64,000 bases of DNA from Sindora glabra (lineage: Eukaryota; Streptophyta; Magnoliopsida; Fabales; Fabaceae), in assembly GCA_020226215.1 (NCBI GenBank), contig CM035233.1:14961701-15025700 (forward strand), read 5' to 3'. The translations under genes were made by a program, and so were the position numbers. The notes under the pieces were generated by a model. It saw only the letters and a program-made list of their open reading frames with translations. It searched no databases and had not been told where the DNA came from. Positions 48,002 to 60,138 of the stretch are shown here, piece after piece (position 1 is the stretch's first letter; the number at the start of each line of letters is the position of its first letter).

Positions 48002-49569
48002 TACTATTATATCCTTTTTAGAATTTTTACTATTTTAGAAATTATGTTGTTATGAAAAGTATAATTAATAAATTTTAGTATGTGAATTTCCTCTTTCAAA
48101 AGTTCATGATGGAATCTATATATTTTAGTAAGGGGAACTCGAATAAGAAATTAAGAATAAAAGGATTAGTCATTTATTAAGCATTTTAGGTAAATAAAAA
48201 ATGAATCATTAACCAATTTGAAATAGGAAACTTAAAAGGTTTAGTTAAGGAAGAGTACATTAAACAAAATAAATAAAGGTTATAAATGGTTAAAGGTGCA
48301 TATGGAGGAAATTTATGGCAAAAGGACAAGAATTGCCCTACCCTTGTATAACTTAAAACTTTAGCCGTATTTTCACTATTCCTCATTTTATTCAAACCTT
48401 AACTTTATCTTGTCTTAACTTTCTTTCTCTCCTTCTTCTTCAAAAATCCTTTTCAATTAAGAAACTTATGAGCATATCTTTGTCAAATTCTTTATACAAT
48501 CAATGTAAGGTCTCCTTAATAACTACATTCCTTAATGTTTTCTTTGAATTTAAGAAGATTTGATTGTTTGAATAAAAAAAAAAGGGAGAATGAACCTTAA
48601 TATAGCAATCTTTGAAATTTTAGTTAATTAGGTTGAAAGAAAACAAATCAAACTTTTTAAATCCTCTTTTATACTAGATGAGTAAACATTCTAACCCTAG
48701 TTTAAAGATTTGAATCTTTTTGCTTAGTTGTATTTATGATATATGTGATAAATGTGATGATTTTGATGAGTAGAGGTGTTTAATTTGTGTTTATTGATAA
48801 CAATGTTCAAATGTGATACCTCAAAGGTATATTTATGATTAGGTATGGATTAGGGGTATGTTATATGCCTTCAAGTAGAATTTATTACAGATGAATAACA
48901 TTTTCACATTAATAATTCTATAGAATCCTAAGCTAATGATTGGTTATGATTCGCCACTAGAACACAATGATTAACCGTTGGCTTGGAAGCTTGATGATTT
49001 TTTATTTTAGTAGTCAATGGTTAATTGTGGGACTTTTAATGGTTTAGCATCAACCCTCGGGTGATAAGGTTGCTTTTAAAAGATATAAAGGTTGACTAGC
49101 TCACATCATTCCCTTATTTCAATTATGCCATCTCTATAAACTTCCTCATTTGTCTTTAATTTATATTTTACTCTCCATTTAATGTAAATTAAAGACCGAT
49201 GAGGACACTTACTTAAAACATAAATGTAAATAAGGAAAGAGTTTCTATTTGGATTCAAATAATATATCAAAAAAATGAAAACTTAAAAAAGTAAAATTCT
49301 AAATTTTGAGTTCTGGTTCAAAATAATGAATTTCAATGTTATTATTTTCCATCTCATTAAAAAGTTACTCAAAAGATTTTAAAAATTCATTAAAAATCAT
49401 GTTTAAATTAAGCTATATCAATACTACTAGGATCAAGACTTTTCCTTTCCAAATTGTATGTATTTTATATAGCTCTCTATATAAGTGTTCCAGACTTAGA
49501 AATTTTTTAAAAAACATTAGATAACAGCTAAGATAGAAACATGACAATAAGTGCTAACCTTATAATGTG
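48002..49569 (+). repeat. gypsy 3' LTR
   Basis: About 1.57 kb, the partner of 42843-44365, beginning TACTATTATATCC after the polypurine tract and ending near TATAATGTG. CACTA D sequence starts immediately after. Confidence 0.7.
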
Positions 49570-52500
49570 AAAAGATTCATGTGAGCTTAACTTTTAATTA
49601 GATATTAGTTAAATTAATTTATTCTTGTTCAAAGAAGACAACACAAACTTACCTTGCATAGAGATAGATGCAAGTGACATAGAGCTTTTTGAATCTTAAG
49701 AGCTATAAAATGACATCCATATTAATGAACAATGAATTATGTACTCCTACCTTATCCATTACCATAGTGAGCATGGCCTAGGCCTCTAAGAGCTAGGAAC
49801 TATCAAGCCTTGCTTGCAATGCCTTCTAATCATAATCAAGAGGTTATTAAAACAAAGATAATATCAGTTAGTAATCTCAAAAAAGACAAATATAACTTCA
49901 ATCATATAATAAAAGTTAGTGGTAGAAAAGAAGATACATGTTTTTAATACCTCTATTGGAAATTGAATAAGGGCTATCAACCATGCGATGAAGTTCCAGT
50001 GAGCTTTTTCCATTATTTAGACTTCATTGTTTGGCATTGACACTTCAACCATGCAATCCAAGGGCTTGTTAACTACCATTTTGACTTGATCATTTGGTAA
50101 TAGTCGATGGTGGAGCTTATGGCTTGGAAAAATCCATCTAATTATGACAATTTACATACATGCCCCCACCAACATTTGAACATATAAGGCTCCACCCTAG
50201 TTAATGTGAACCCTAACTATAGGAAACTTAATTTATGCATATATATTTATAAAAAAATTTAAAGGTTAAAGGTGATATTTATCTCTAGTATGATTTTTAT
50301 AAGGTTTCCTACTATGGTAATTGATGTTGTAAGTGTTAGCAAGTCATCCACATAAGTTAAATGAGGGGTCAACACTTTCTATTAATTAAGAGTCCTAGGA
50401 GTAGATTGGGTAATGGTTATAAAGATTAGCTTCTCTATATGAGCAATGGGCAATGGAATTGACTAAAAAGACACCATACAACTAGGCTATATGGTCTATT
50501 GGAAGGCTATTTTATCCGTTAGAGCATGAATCCTCAGTTGCATCTGCATGTGCTACTCTTACATTTGTTATATCTTTGCCATTTCGTCTATATTAAGCTA
50601 AGCTTCCTTGTTATGAGTAATACTAGCTCTAAGGTCTTCTAAGTAAAAGTGCAAATGTCCTACTGAATAGTGCTTTGATAGGCTATAGTAGTCCCTTAAG
50701 TTAACATCATATCCAACACCTTGGATACAGTTGAGATACTCCTTAAATCCTAATATTGTGGTTAAGATGTCTTTCCCAATCAACTTAAACTCACTTTAAG
50801 AGGCCTACTACTTATGAATATCTTGTAATAATAAATAAATATAGATAATTAGATTCAATTCTTATGAAACAAAAGCTTTAAAATTAAATAATATATTTTA
50901 ATTTAATTATAAACACTTGTAATTATCTTTACAATGGTTTGACTTTTTGGGTTGAGTACTGCCTTTACTTGTTAACTCTATTTAACTTCAATAAATCTAT
51001 AAAAGAAATGGAAGGTGTGTTATTAGTATTATCACCCTGAACTTGCATATGTCTCTTTTCCATTAACTCCTGCTTTAGTTTTTGATAGCCTTTTCTGGAG
51101 AATTTGTGTGGATATATATTCCTTTTTCACCTCTTCTAGATTGACGTACTTAACTTTTATTGATCGAAGGATATATTAGTTCATAAGTACAAATGATAAA
51201 AAAGCGAGACATTAAGAAGAGTTAGTTGTTAGAATGTACAAATTTTACTTGGAAACACTCTATTTTTGTTTGAAGAATTTCTTCAATAATTGCTAGTTGA
51301 TAAAGTTTCATTATGAAATGGGTTTACTTTTGTAATGCTCTCAAAATTGACTTATTCTTGCTTAACCTTATCTTGAAGTCCTTCTACTAGTCCACCGCAT
51401 GCTTTAGTACTTTTTGCACATGTATATAGTATTAGGAATATTGAAAGCACTCCATAAGAAAAAAATTAAAATGCCCATGAAAGAGTTATATGTGATGTAG
51501 TAATAAATATAGTTTTAGATATCTATAACATAAAGTTATCCAAATTAAATGTTATCCTTTATTGTCAGTGGAATATTCTTCTAAAGTTTATAACTATTAA
51601 TACTTTGAAACATGTTGCTAATCCAACATAACTATTATATACTGTTTTATTTGATCCGCTTCCCTAGTCCTTATTATTAAACTAAACATTTAACTTGTCA
51701 TTCCTAGCCTACATTATAGCAACGTCCCTCAATGTTATAGGACTTTTCTTGCTTCTTTAGGTAAGAGCGACTAGTTTTCTAGAAGGATCCATAGTTAGGC
51801 TATTTTAAAAAAACCATAATCAATCATGTATAATGATACATTAATAAATTAAAAGGTTGATATTACTTAATGATGTACAAAGGAGTAGATATACAATTTA
51901 TCCTCATAACAAATGTTGTATAATTGGATTAGCAAAACACATAATTTGCATGATAAGTAATTGAACTAAAATTACATAAGTCATAATGCTTTACAAACTC
52001 CTTCATTACTTTACATAACCAGGGAGCAAAAAAGAATCATTCTATTATATAATATATCTGATACCCTAAAAAGATACAATTACATGAAATAACAAAGGTA
52101 ATAAGTTAAAATGATAGAGGTATTAGCACCAAACAGAGTATGATCATAACCATATAACCTCAGGGTGATTAAACACTTAACATGTTGCTAAACATAATTG
52201 ATAATACAATTTTAAACTTAGCATTCAATAAAGTGGTCATAGTGTCACTATACACATACATATACATCTCAACCAAACAAAGCCAAATAATCTCTTAATA
52301 TAAAAAAAAAAGTAATGAAAATGAGAAAGGAAAATATACTTGAAAATGAGTATTATAATTAAAACGAGCAAGAAACTAACTTTAAGTGCAACTAAGAATG
52401 TGGTGAAGGTTTGGGAATTGTCAGAGAAATGGTGAAAGCAGATGTTGTCATAAAAAAATAGGTTTTAAAAAGCAAGAATGATATGAAATAGATGATAAAA

Positions 52501-53067
52501 TGAAAGTTATGCAAACAAAATAGTCACACATCAATTTTTAACTTAATAAATGATATTGAATTGATACAAAACAAAAGCATAGAGTTAGATAATATTTACA
52601 AAAACATCATTGCTCCATCAATTTCAATGTTAGTTAAGTAAAAAATTAACATTTTAAGTTTGTTTAGCACTTCACAAAGTAATGGTTCACCTTACTTTTG
52701 ATATCAATTAAGCAGACAACCATCATCCTAAGTTTCTCCAATATTTTCAAACTTAAAATAACATGAAAATAAATGTCATTTATAAGTTTAACCATTGGCT
52801 TAAGTTTTATATGAATTTAAAAAATGTCATGACTTTAATATAGATGTCAATTGTATTTATTAACCATCATCTTATTATTCCATATAATTTTAAAATTTTC
52901 ATTGTATCAATATAGATGCCAATTTTATTTATTAATTGTAATCTTATTATTTCAAATAATTTCAAAATACAACCACATCAATATATAAGTCTTAAAAAAT
53001 GCCACTACATCAATATATAAGTTAGTTTTAGATTTAATTGACATCCATTAGCAATTCTATCATAATG
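49570..53067 (-). mobile_element. CACTA transposon D, 5' part only
   Basis: This minus-strand copy of the same family as CACTA B aligns with 24215-26786 and then 39366-40114. Its outer end near 53067 (TTCTATCATAATG) is a weak match to the CACTA terminus. The 3' part with the Ulp1 exon is missing, cut at the gypsy LTR. The gene region is degraded; the best open piece is 50598-50783 (61 codons), equivalent to 25013-25246 in B. It holds the intact copia-2 target site at 52161-52176. Confidence 0.65.
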
Positions 53068-53844
53068 GACATAGTTTTGATAATTAAAAAAAAGTTAGAA
53101 GTTGAATTATGGGATTTTATTGCATTTAATTATTTTAGTATTTTAAGTCATAAGTGAAGCTCTAAGCTTCCAAATAAGTAATGCCCAAACCATTGTGACC
53201 TTAAGATTTAGCCTTAATTAGCTAAAAGGGACAAAATTCCATGGCATTTAGCTTTTTAGGTTTTTAGAGCCTCAACAAGAAGAATGCTTTATTTATTTAG
53301 TATCCCTATTTTTTGTGTTTATGCATTATTCTTGAAAAAGCCATTAGTGGTTAGAATTCTTTATTCTATTTAAAGGATTTTTTTCTTGAATTTGGTTTAA
53401 TTTTGAGTGATTACTTTTATTAATTTACTTTTAATTTAATTATGTTCTTTTTATTTGCCCTTTATTGTTTAAGATTGCTTAGCTAAATAGCTAAGTAGGC
53501 TTTTTGATTGAATGTCTTCTATTATTATAGCTAAAAGTTTATTATACTCCATAATTATTATAATTAATTGTTATATGTGGCACTTAGTTATTAATGATTA
53601 AGCTCCCTATTTTCATTCAATATATAAGATAAACAAAAGAATAAATTGAATAATCCAAGCTTCTTGAGATTGTTACTCAATCTTAATTAAGTCTTGTATG
53701 CTTATTAATGTTACTAATTGGAAGAGGATTACTTCAATACCTAATCAACAAATAAATAGGATTAGTTTTGATGCTTAACTTGAGTTAATCACTCCAAAAA
53801 CAAATAAGGATTATCATGACTTTTAAGTAATCAATCTAGGAGTA
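53068..53844 (+). other. unassigned, LTR-like DNA
   Basis: No gene is seen. The style (AGCTCTAAGCTTCC, then a T-rich body and many TTAATTAAGT-like phrases) resembles Tat/Athila-like LTR pieces elsewhere in the window, but I could not find termini or a target duplication. The identification is weak. Confidence 0.3.
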
Positions 53845-55509
53845 CATTACTATGAATTTGCCCTTTAATGTTACCATATTAATGTTAGTTATACTAAAAA
53901 TTAGATGGCATTTTTACAATTATGAGCAACTTATAATATTGGCTCTAATAAAAAATTCAATGTGATAAATTGATGTAGTGACATTTTTAAAACTAAAAGT
54001 ACCTTATCACATTGGTTTGAATAAAAAGCCAATGTTGAAAGTCATTCATCAATAAGTTAGGACATTAGTTTTTGATAATTATTATCCTAAATGCATTTAT
54101 GTAATTTTGCTTGAAAATATAAAATATTTACATGATCATTTTTTCTTTAAAAATTGACATTTATTGTTGTTTTCACTACTTATAAATTTTTCTTTCAATC
54201 CATTTTTATTAAGATTGCATAAGAGGAAAATCCACCATTAATGCTGCAAAATTAAAAATGCTTATTCTTATGTTTATGAGTTTTGCATCAAATTACAGTT
54301 ATCCTATACTAGGATGTAATGCTTAGGATAAAAGAAATATCCATAATCTAATAAGAGACTCATAATTATAAAAATTAAAGCATTATTAACTCTATAACAT
54401 CAATCATGTGTGTTTTCCTCATATTTCACCTAGTACTATAAGGAATAAATAGTTGATATCTAAAAAATCTAGTTGAGCATCTCAACATAATTAAAATAGA
54501 TTAAATCTCTTTAACAAATGAGAATCTAGAATAAAGATTTTAATTTCTTCAACATGAGGAATGAATGACTACGCTCTAAACTATGTCAACAATGTACTAT
54601 AGTTTTTATATAGTTTGTTGCTTTATAGAAAACATATAATATATAATGATTTGTAAATTATATCAAGTGGTTAATTATAATGTTATTTTATAATGTTTAC
54701 TAGTTAATGTTGATAATGTTAGAAAAATAATTTGTGTTTGGTGTCTATTAGTAGAAAAATGTCAAGATGCAAAAGTTATGTTAAAAAAAGAATAAATCAT
54801 GTAAGTTATTTATTAAAAATTGATATGGTTTTGAAAAATTAAAGGGAAAGATGAAAGATAGATTAAAAAATTTGTGATGAAATTATCATGTTGATTTTTT
54901 GTCCTAATTAATGTATAAAGGTACAACATTAACCATTTAACTTATAATAAATGGTAAGTATTTACTAAAAATGACATTTGCAAAGTATCAAGAAATTGCC
55001 AAAGCTCAAGACAATAGATCAACTAAGTAAGAATGTTAGTTTTAGTTTAATAACCAACGCATATTGCTTTTCATTTTGTTTATATATTTCTCTTTTGCTC
55101 CATTTTTTGTTAGATGGCTTAAGAGGATAACATACTCATTATTGTTTCACGTTTAAAATAAGCTTTAACTCTTATGATCATGAGTATCTTATCAAATCAT
55201 TGTTATTTTCTACCATCAAATAGATGGCCATGAACATAAGATATTCATGGTTTAATATAATTACATGATAATAAGATTCAAAACATTTCTAAGTATGCAT
55301 ATCGATGGATATATATTAAATATTAAACATATTTACCCATAACGTATATTAAAAAATTGCAAAAAGTTATAACATTTTAAGGTATATCAACAGTCAAGCT
55401 ATAAAAAAATATAATATATATAATATGTCAATTTCAATTAATGACCAATATTTAAAGCTTTGCATGTTGTCAATAAATTTTATTCTTACTCTCTATTTGA
55501 AATATGCAT

Positions 55510-57760
55510 GACTTAAGATGGGAAAGCTAATGGGAAATTATGGTGAGAAGAAGTGGCGTAACCATTCTTGCATTAAAAGGCTTCAGTCTATTGCAAGATT
55601 AGTTTTGTTGTTTCTTCTTACTATAATTTTTCATCAATTTGCAACCATTTATACCTTTTAAAGTCATCTCTTTTTTTTATTCTAAATTATATATATATCA
55701 TTCAAGTTTTATCTCAAGAAGTATGTTTTGAGATGTTAAGAGAACTTCAAGATAGAAAAATTGATGAGAAATTGTAGTGAGAAAAAATAGCATGTCTATT
55801 TTTGCATTTGAAAGATTAAGTTTATTGTAAAAACAGATATGTCGCTTCTTCTTATTATAATTTATCATCAGTTTATAACCATTTGTATTCTCCAAAACTA
55901 TCTTTATTGTTCATTCTAAATTATAGTATTTTAGTTTCATCTCAGAAGTATATTTAAAGATGTCAAGAAAATACAAAGATGAAAAAAATTGATTAGAAAT
56001 TATAGTGAGAAAAAAGTAATGTGACCATTCTTGCATTGGAAGATATGAGTTCATTACAAGAATAATTATGTTACTTTTTCTAATTATAATGTATCATTAG
56101 TTTGCAACCATTTATATGTTGTTGTATATGTCCTAAAATTAATCATATAGATGATTGATAATTTGAATCATGTTATTTTAAAGGCAATTTCAATTATCAT
56201 ATTTATACATATATTGTCTGTATAATATATTTAATTATGATAATAACTTTAGAAAAATTATATTCTTAAATGTCCCTAATCATACATCATTTTGGATTGA
56301 GTTGCTTTGATATATTAAGACTAGCATGTGTGGTGACTTATATGAGATATTAAATCTACAGATGAGTACAATTTAGAAAACTTGTATACTGAATTGACCC
56401 ACCCTAAGAACATTACATGGATCATTATATGATTGTCATGAGTGATTCTTAGTGATCATCATTAATATGATTCTTTAACTGAGATTGCCAAGGTTTTTTA
56501 TATGTGAGTTTCATATTTTGATACTACTCTATGTCACTTATGGTTGAGTAAATGTAAGGGTAGTTATTGGATATATCACATATCATGCGAAAGAATTTAT
56601 GTGATCAAGATAAAATTTGTCCCTCTTATATAATCGAAGTGACATCTATGGGTCCCTTGATTAAGTAAAGTTAAGAAAAATGTATGGCCATTCTCAAATA
56701 AATTGACATGGGATGTCAATTACATTTATTTTAGTTCGCTTACTTAAAAATTAAGAAATCTTTGAATTGGACTATACAAAAATGACACAGTCCATGTCTT
56801 ATGCTTAATCTAGATGTCTAAGATAAAAGGACATAGATGGTGATAATATGTAAACGTTCAATTGAATCACTAGCTTTCTCATTACTTAGGTAACAATGAT
56901 GTGTTTTTAGACACCGCTCATTATTTATGATTATTAATGTAGTTTATGATCATTACCAATGTAATGAGAGCATATAAGATTGCATACTTAGAGCCTAGCG
57001 AATTTGAAATTGATGGGTCAAATTGTTTAGGCCTAGTATATAGGAATCTCATGTTATAATTATTAGGCTTAATTATAAACCTATAATTATGCATGAAATA
57101 AAGTCCAATTAGTTAGGATTTTCTTGTGCACCTATTTAAATAGGTTTGTTGGGTAATAATAGTAGATTATTATTCACACATCCTAAAATATAGAAAACCC
57201 TAGCAACCCCCTTTGAGCATAACTCTAAAAAGGACATAACTAGTACTACGAGGCAAAGGAGATGAATTCCAATTAGTGCATGTGAGACGTTTGTTGGTGA
57301 TTTGCAAAAGGTTTATGTGGATACCTCGGAGTTTTCGACTAAAAGCAAGTCGAAAAAAAAATGTGATCAGCAATCGAACCCGTAAAGCTTTTGCAAAAGG
57401 TAATCAAATCCCTATCTTGTTCTAATCATTTCACATGGATCCGTGGCTAGGATTGGTTAATTCCACTATGTTTGTTTGGCTTTCGATCCCAACACTATAC
57501 TCTCCAAAACATCTCAATTGTTCATTGTAAATTATAGCATTTAAGTTTCATCTCTAGAATGACATTTATTAGACATGTCTAGAAAACATAAAGATAAGAA
57601 AACTTAAGGGAAATTGTAGTGAGAATGAGTAAAATGGCCATTTTTGCACCAAAATGATTGAGTTTATTGTAATTTTTTTTTGCCTTTTTTCACTATAATT
57701 TATAATCAATTTAATTTCATATACCTCCTCCAATTTAGAAATCCTTACGCAATATAAATG
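55510..57760 (+). repeat. ~230-bp tandem array, interrupted by a solo LTR
   Basis: About four diverged units share GGAAATTATGGTGAGAA-like and GCAACCATTTATA-like marks. Equivalent points lie near 55532, 55766, 55994 and 57609; the last spacing becomes about 231 bp once the 1383-bp LTR plus duplication is removed. Units also share a TTTCATCTC...GATGTCAAGAAAA segment. The array lies inside CACTA C and may be amplified subterminal sequence. Confidence 0.75.
56117..57494 (+). mobile_element. solo LTR of the copia-2 family
   Basis: This 1378-bp sequence is the reverse complement counterpart of 38004-39365. It begins TGTTGTTGTATATG and ends ATCCCAACA. Flanks TTATA (56112-56116) and CTATA (57495-57499) agree at 4 of 5 bases. 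The neighbouring array unit at 55880-55900 shows the uninterrupted target (ACCATTTGTATTCTCC), so the insertion limits are secure. It contains the 520 bp missing from the copia-2 3' LTR. Confidence 0.9.
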
Positions 57761-59419
57761 AATTACGAGAAGAAGCATCTCACTTTTCCTTTCACTAAAA
57801 GTTTATTGCTTATTGTAAATTATAAATTTTTTATTATTTTTGTTATTCAATTTGTTACTGTTTGTATCTATTTAATTTAACAAAAAAAAATATTGCAATG
57901 TAAAAAATAATTTTAATGCTAATGACTTTACTTAGATGAAGTTGAATTAAAAATAAAATTCATTAACTAATGAAATGATGTTAGTTCTTATAAGATTTAT
58001 ACTAAAATTATAAAATTATTATTTGAAAAATTATGGAAAAAGTTAGTTAAACAAAATATTTTAGTTAATAACATTAATTTTTATTTAATAACTGACATGT
58101 AAAATTCTATTACAGAATGGCATTGTTTTATTATAAATAGCGTGTTTTTTTAGTAACTAACATAGAAACTTAAAACAATGGCATGAGTTAAAAATAGAAA
58201 AAAGTAAAATCATTGCATTATTTGCAAATTTCATCAAAAAACTTTTTAAACTCTAAAATAATTCATTCTTTATTAAGGTATGACTAACTTCCAATCTATT
58301 TCTCTTCAATTTTATATTTATGCTTACTAATTTTTTGTAGCAATGAAGATTTGTTAAACTATTTTTAAATATATGGGGTTGCACATTCATTGGAGAATCA
58401 TCCTTATATAAAAGTAAGGATTTCTTTTTTAGTTTTTGCGTTTGTTTGTTTTTATAACTTAGTTTTTAGTTTTATAATTAATTATGATTTGTTACTTTTC
58501 ATTCTAATACAACTTTTATAGATTTGTACAAGTAGGAAACTTAATATCATTCATATTCTTTGACATTCGGTGATCTTATTTGCTATTTATTTATATGAAT
58601 TGGATAATATTATACATCAAAATTTAATGAATGTTATTGCATTTGCAAATATTCAGCTCAAGTATGCTTTTTTAGAGTGTCAACCTCAAATATTAACCAA
58701 CAAGTATTGGATATAAGCTTTCATCATTTTCATTCATTTGTTATAGTCTTTAAAGTTGTTAAAATTAGGATTTTGTAGTATCATTGGAGATGTTAGGAAT
58801 AAAAAAAGGACCAAGAAAGGAGGAATTCTAAAAAAAGGTTAGTATTAGGAAGGATCAGGAAAGGAAGAATTAGGAAGGAGCTAGTGTCAAGGAGTGGGTA
58901 TGATATATGACATTGGTTATTTATTAAAAACCTAATGTTTAATATTGTAATCTACTTCATAAGGGCATGTCCCAACGAAAAAACAATTATTATTCTCATA
59001 CATATAGAAACCAACGTTGTTATATTTTTTTCCATATTGGTTGTCAAAACAATGTGAAATCATCTAACAAACAATAACACTCATGTATACGTCAATATGA
59101 AATCAATGTCAAACGGGTCAATCAATAGATATTAATTAACTATTCTATAATAATGATAAGTCCTTTTATATTTGTAATAAATAGATGAATTTAAGACTAG
59201 AACACACCATGAGTAGAAGTTGTACTATTGCAATCTTATCTTTTTTAATTGTTTTTGCCTCTATTTAATTAGTTTGATTTTGTTTTAATTTAGTTAATTA
59301 TACAAATCTCTTATTTCCATTGAATTAATCATTAATCCTTTGTGTTTGGGCTAAACTTACCAGTGCTATAAATTCTAGTAAGAATAATATTTTTTTGTAA
59401 TAGTAAAAGTGGTTAAATT

Positions 59420-59440
59420 ATTATATATATATATATATTT
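59420..59440. repeat. short TA tract left of the viral fragment
   Basis: A TATATATAT run lies just upstream of the pararetrovirus remnant and is mirrored by the longer TA run on its other side. Confidence 0.8.
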
Positions 59441-59458
59441 GAAAATATAAATCAATAG

Positions 59459-60031
59459 TTTGATGACTGGGAAATGCCGAATATCCCAAATCATAAACTT
59501 TATTTGATTAAAAACCAAAGCTTCTTCAACAGAACTGATTATATAATCAAAACTGTTGAGCAAGCCATTAGAGTAAAACCCAATGATGAAGATTTTACTC
59601 TCTTCTCTGGCTAAGAAGCAGAAAAGCTTCGAAAGAAGTATAATTATATGCATATTGGTTGTATCCAAATAGCTGCCATTTCAACTCTTCGTAAAGGGCT
59701 TGATAATGCTATCCTACTCTGTCTTCGAGATGGAAGGGATACAAATTTTAAAAATTCCCTTATTGGAGTTGTTGAAACCAGCCTATCACAAGGACCAATT
59801 TACTTCAACTGTTTTCCAGAAATGAAGATAGTCCTTGCGACAGATCAATTTCCAGAAGCACTTTTGAAGCTTCAAGTCAAATTGCATAATTATACTATGA
59901 AACCAGGCCAGATTTCTATTGTGATCATTTACCGGATCCATTATAAATTACACAACTCTTATGCATCACTTTGCTTAAGAGCACCATTACAAGGATTAGT
60001 GCATGTTGGATACATCAAAATTAATAACTAA
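59459..60031 (+). pseudogene. endogenous pararetrovirus movement-protein fragment
   Basis: One plus-strand frame spans about 190 codons with a single in-frame stop at 59612-59614; the remainder from the methionine at 59648 is open for 127 codons. The text resembles the movement-protein domain of plant pararetroviruses (Caulimoviridae), which helps virus pass through plasmodesmata. The genus is uncertain; a florendovirus- or petuvirus-like origin is my best guess. No coat, protease or polymerase region is adjacent, so this is an isolated integrated fragment. Codon use and GC content are higher than in the surroundings. The last ~33 bp before the stop also form the left arm of the palindrome. 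It is not expected to be functional. Confidence 0.7.
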
Positions 60032-60032
60032 T

Positions 60033-60104
<72 letters not shown>

Positions 60105-60138
60105 ATTAGTTATTAATTTTGATGTATCCAACATGCAC
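59999..60138. repeat. perfect 140-nt palindrome with a TA core
   Basis: Arms of 37 nt (59999-60035 and 60102-60138) are exact inverted copies and surround a 66-nt TA run, so the whole is a perfect inverted repeat able to form a long hairpin. The symmetry stops cleanly at both outer edges (A at 59998, C at 60139). The left arm is the tail of the viral fragment; the right arm repeats it inverted. Confidence 0.97.

Larger units (their letters stand above)
42843..49569 (+). mobile_element. Ty3/gypsy LTR retrotransposon, decayed, gag region only
   Basis: Two direct repeats, 42843-44365 and 48002-49569, align through their whole length and act as LTRs. The purine-rich GAATGGGGGAAG before the right LTR is a suitable polypurine tract and fixes plus orientation. 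The 3.6-kb interior has gag traces but I see no reverse transcriptase or integrase, so it is a nonautonomous or internally deleted member. No target duplication was recognised, because the left flank is itself gypsy sequence and the right flank starts CACTA D. Confidence 0.7.
53845..59155 (+). mobile_element. CACTA transposon C, short nonautonomous derivative
   Basis: The left end CATTACTATGAATTTG is a weak match to the CACTA terminus. The right end CTATTCTATAATAATG (59140-59155) matches the CACTA A right end at 13 of 16 positions. Flanks GTA and ATA agree at 2 of 3 bases. The 3' part (58320-59140) is homologous to 22560-23477 of CACTA A. Without the solo LTR it is about 3.9 kb and shows no protease or transposase gene, so it depended on others. 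It contains a ~230-bp tandem array. Confidence 0.6.

Noticed and set aside
55510..57760. Centromeric satellite array
   Set aside because: Only about four diverged units are present and they lie inside a CACTA derivative; a satellite would show long near-identical runs.
59375..59668. 97-codon minus-strand frame
   Set aside because: Overlaps the pararetrovirus remnant on the opposite strand and shows no motif.
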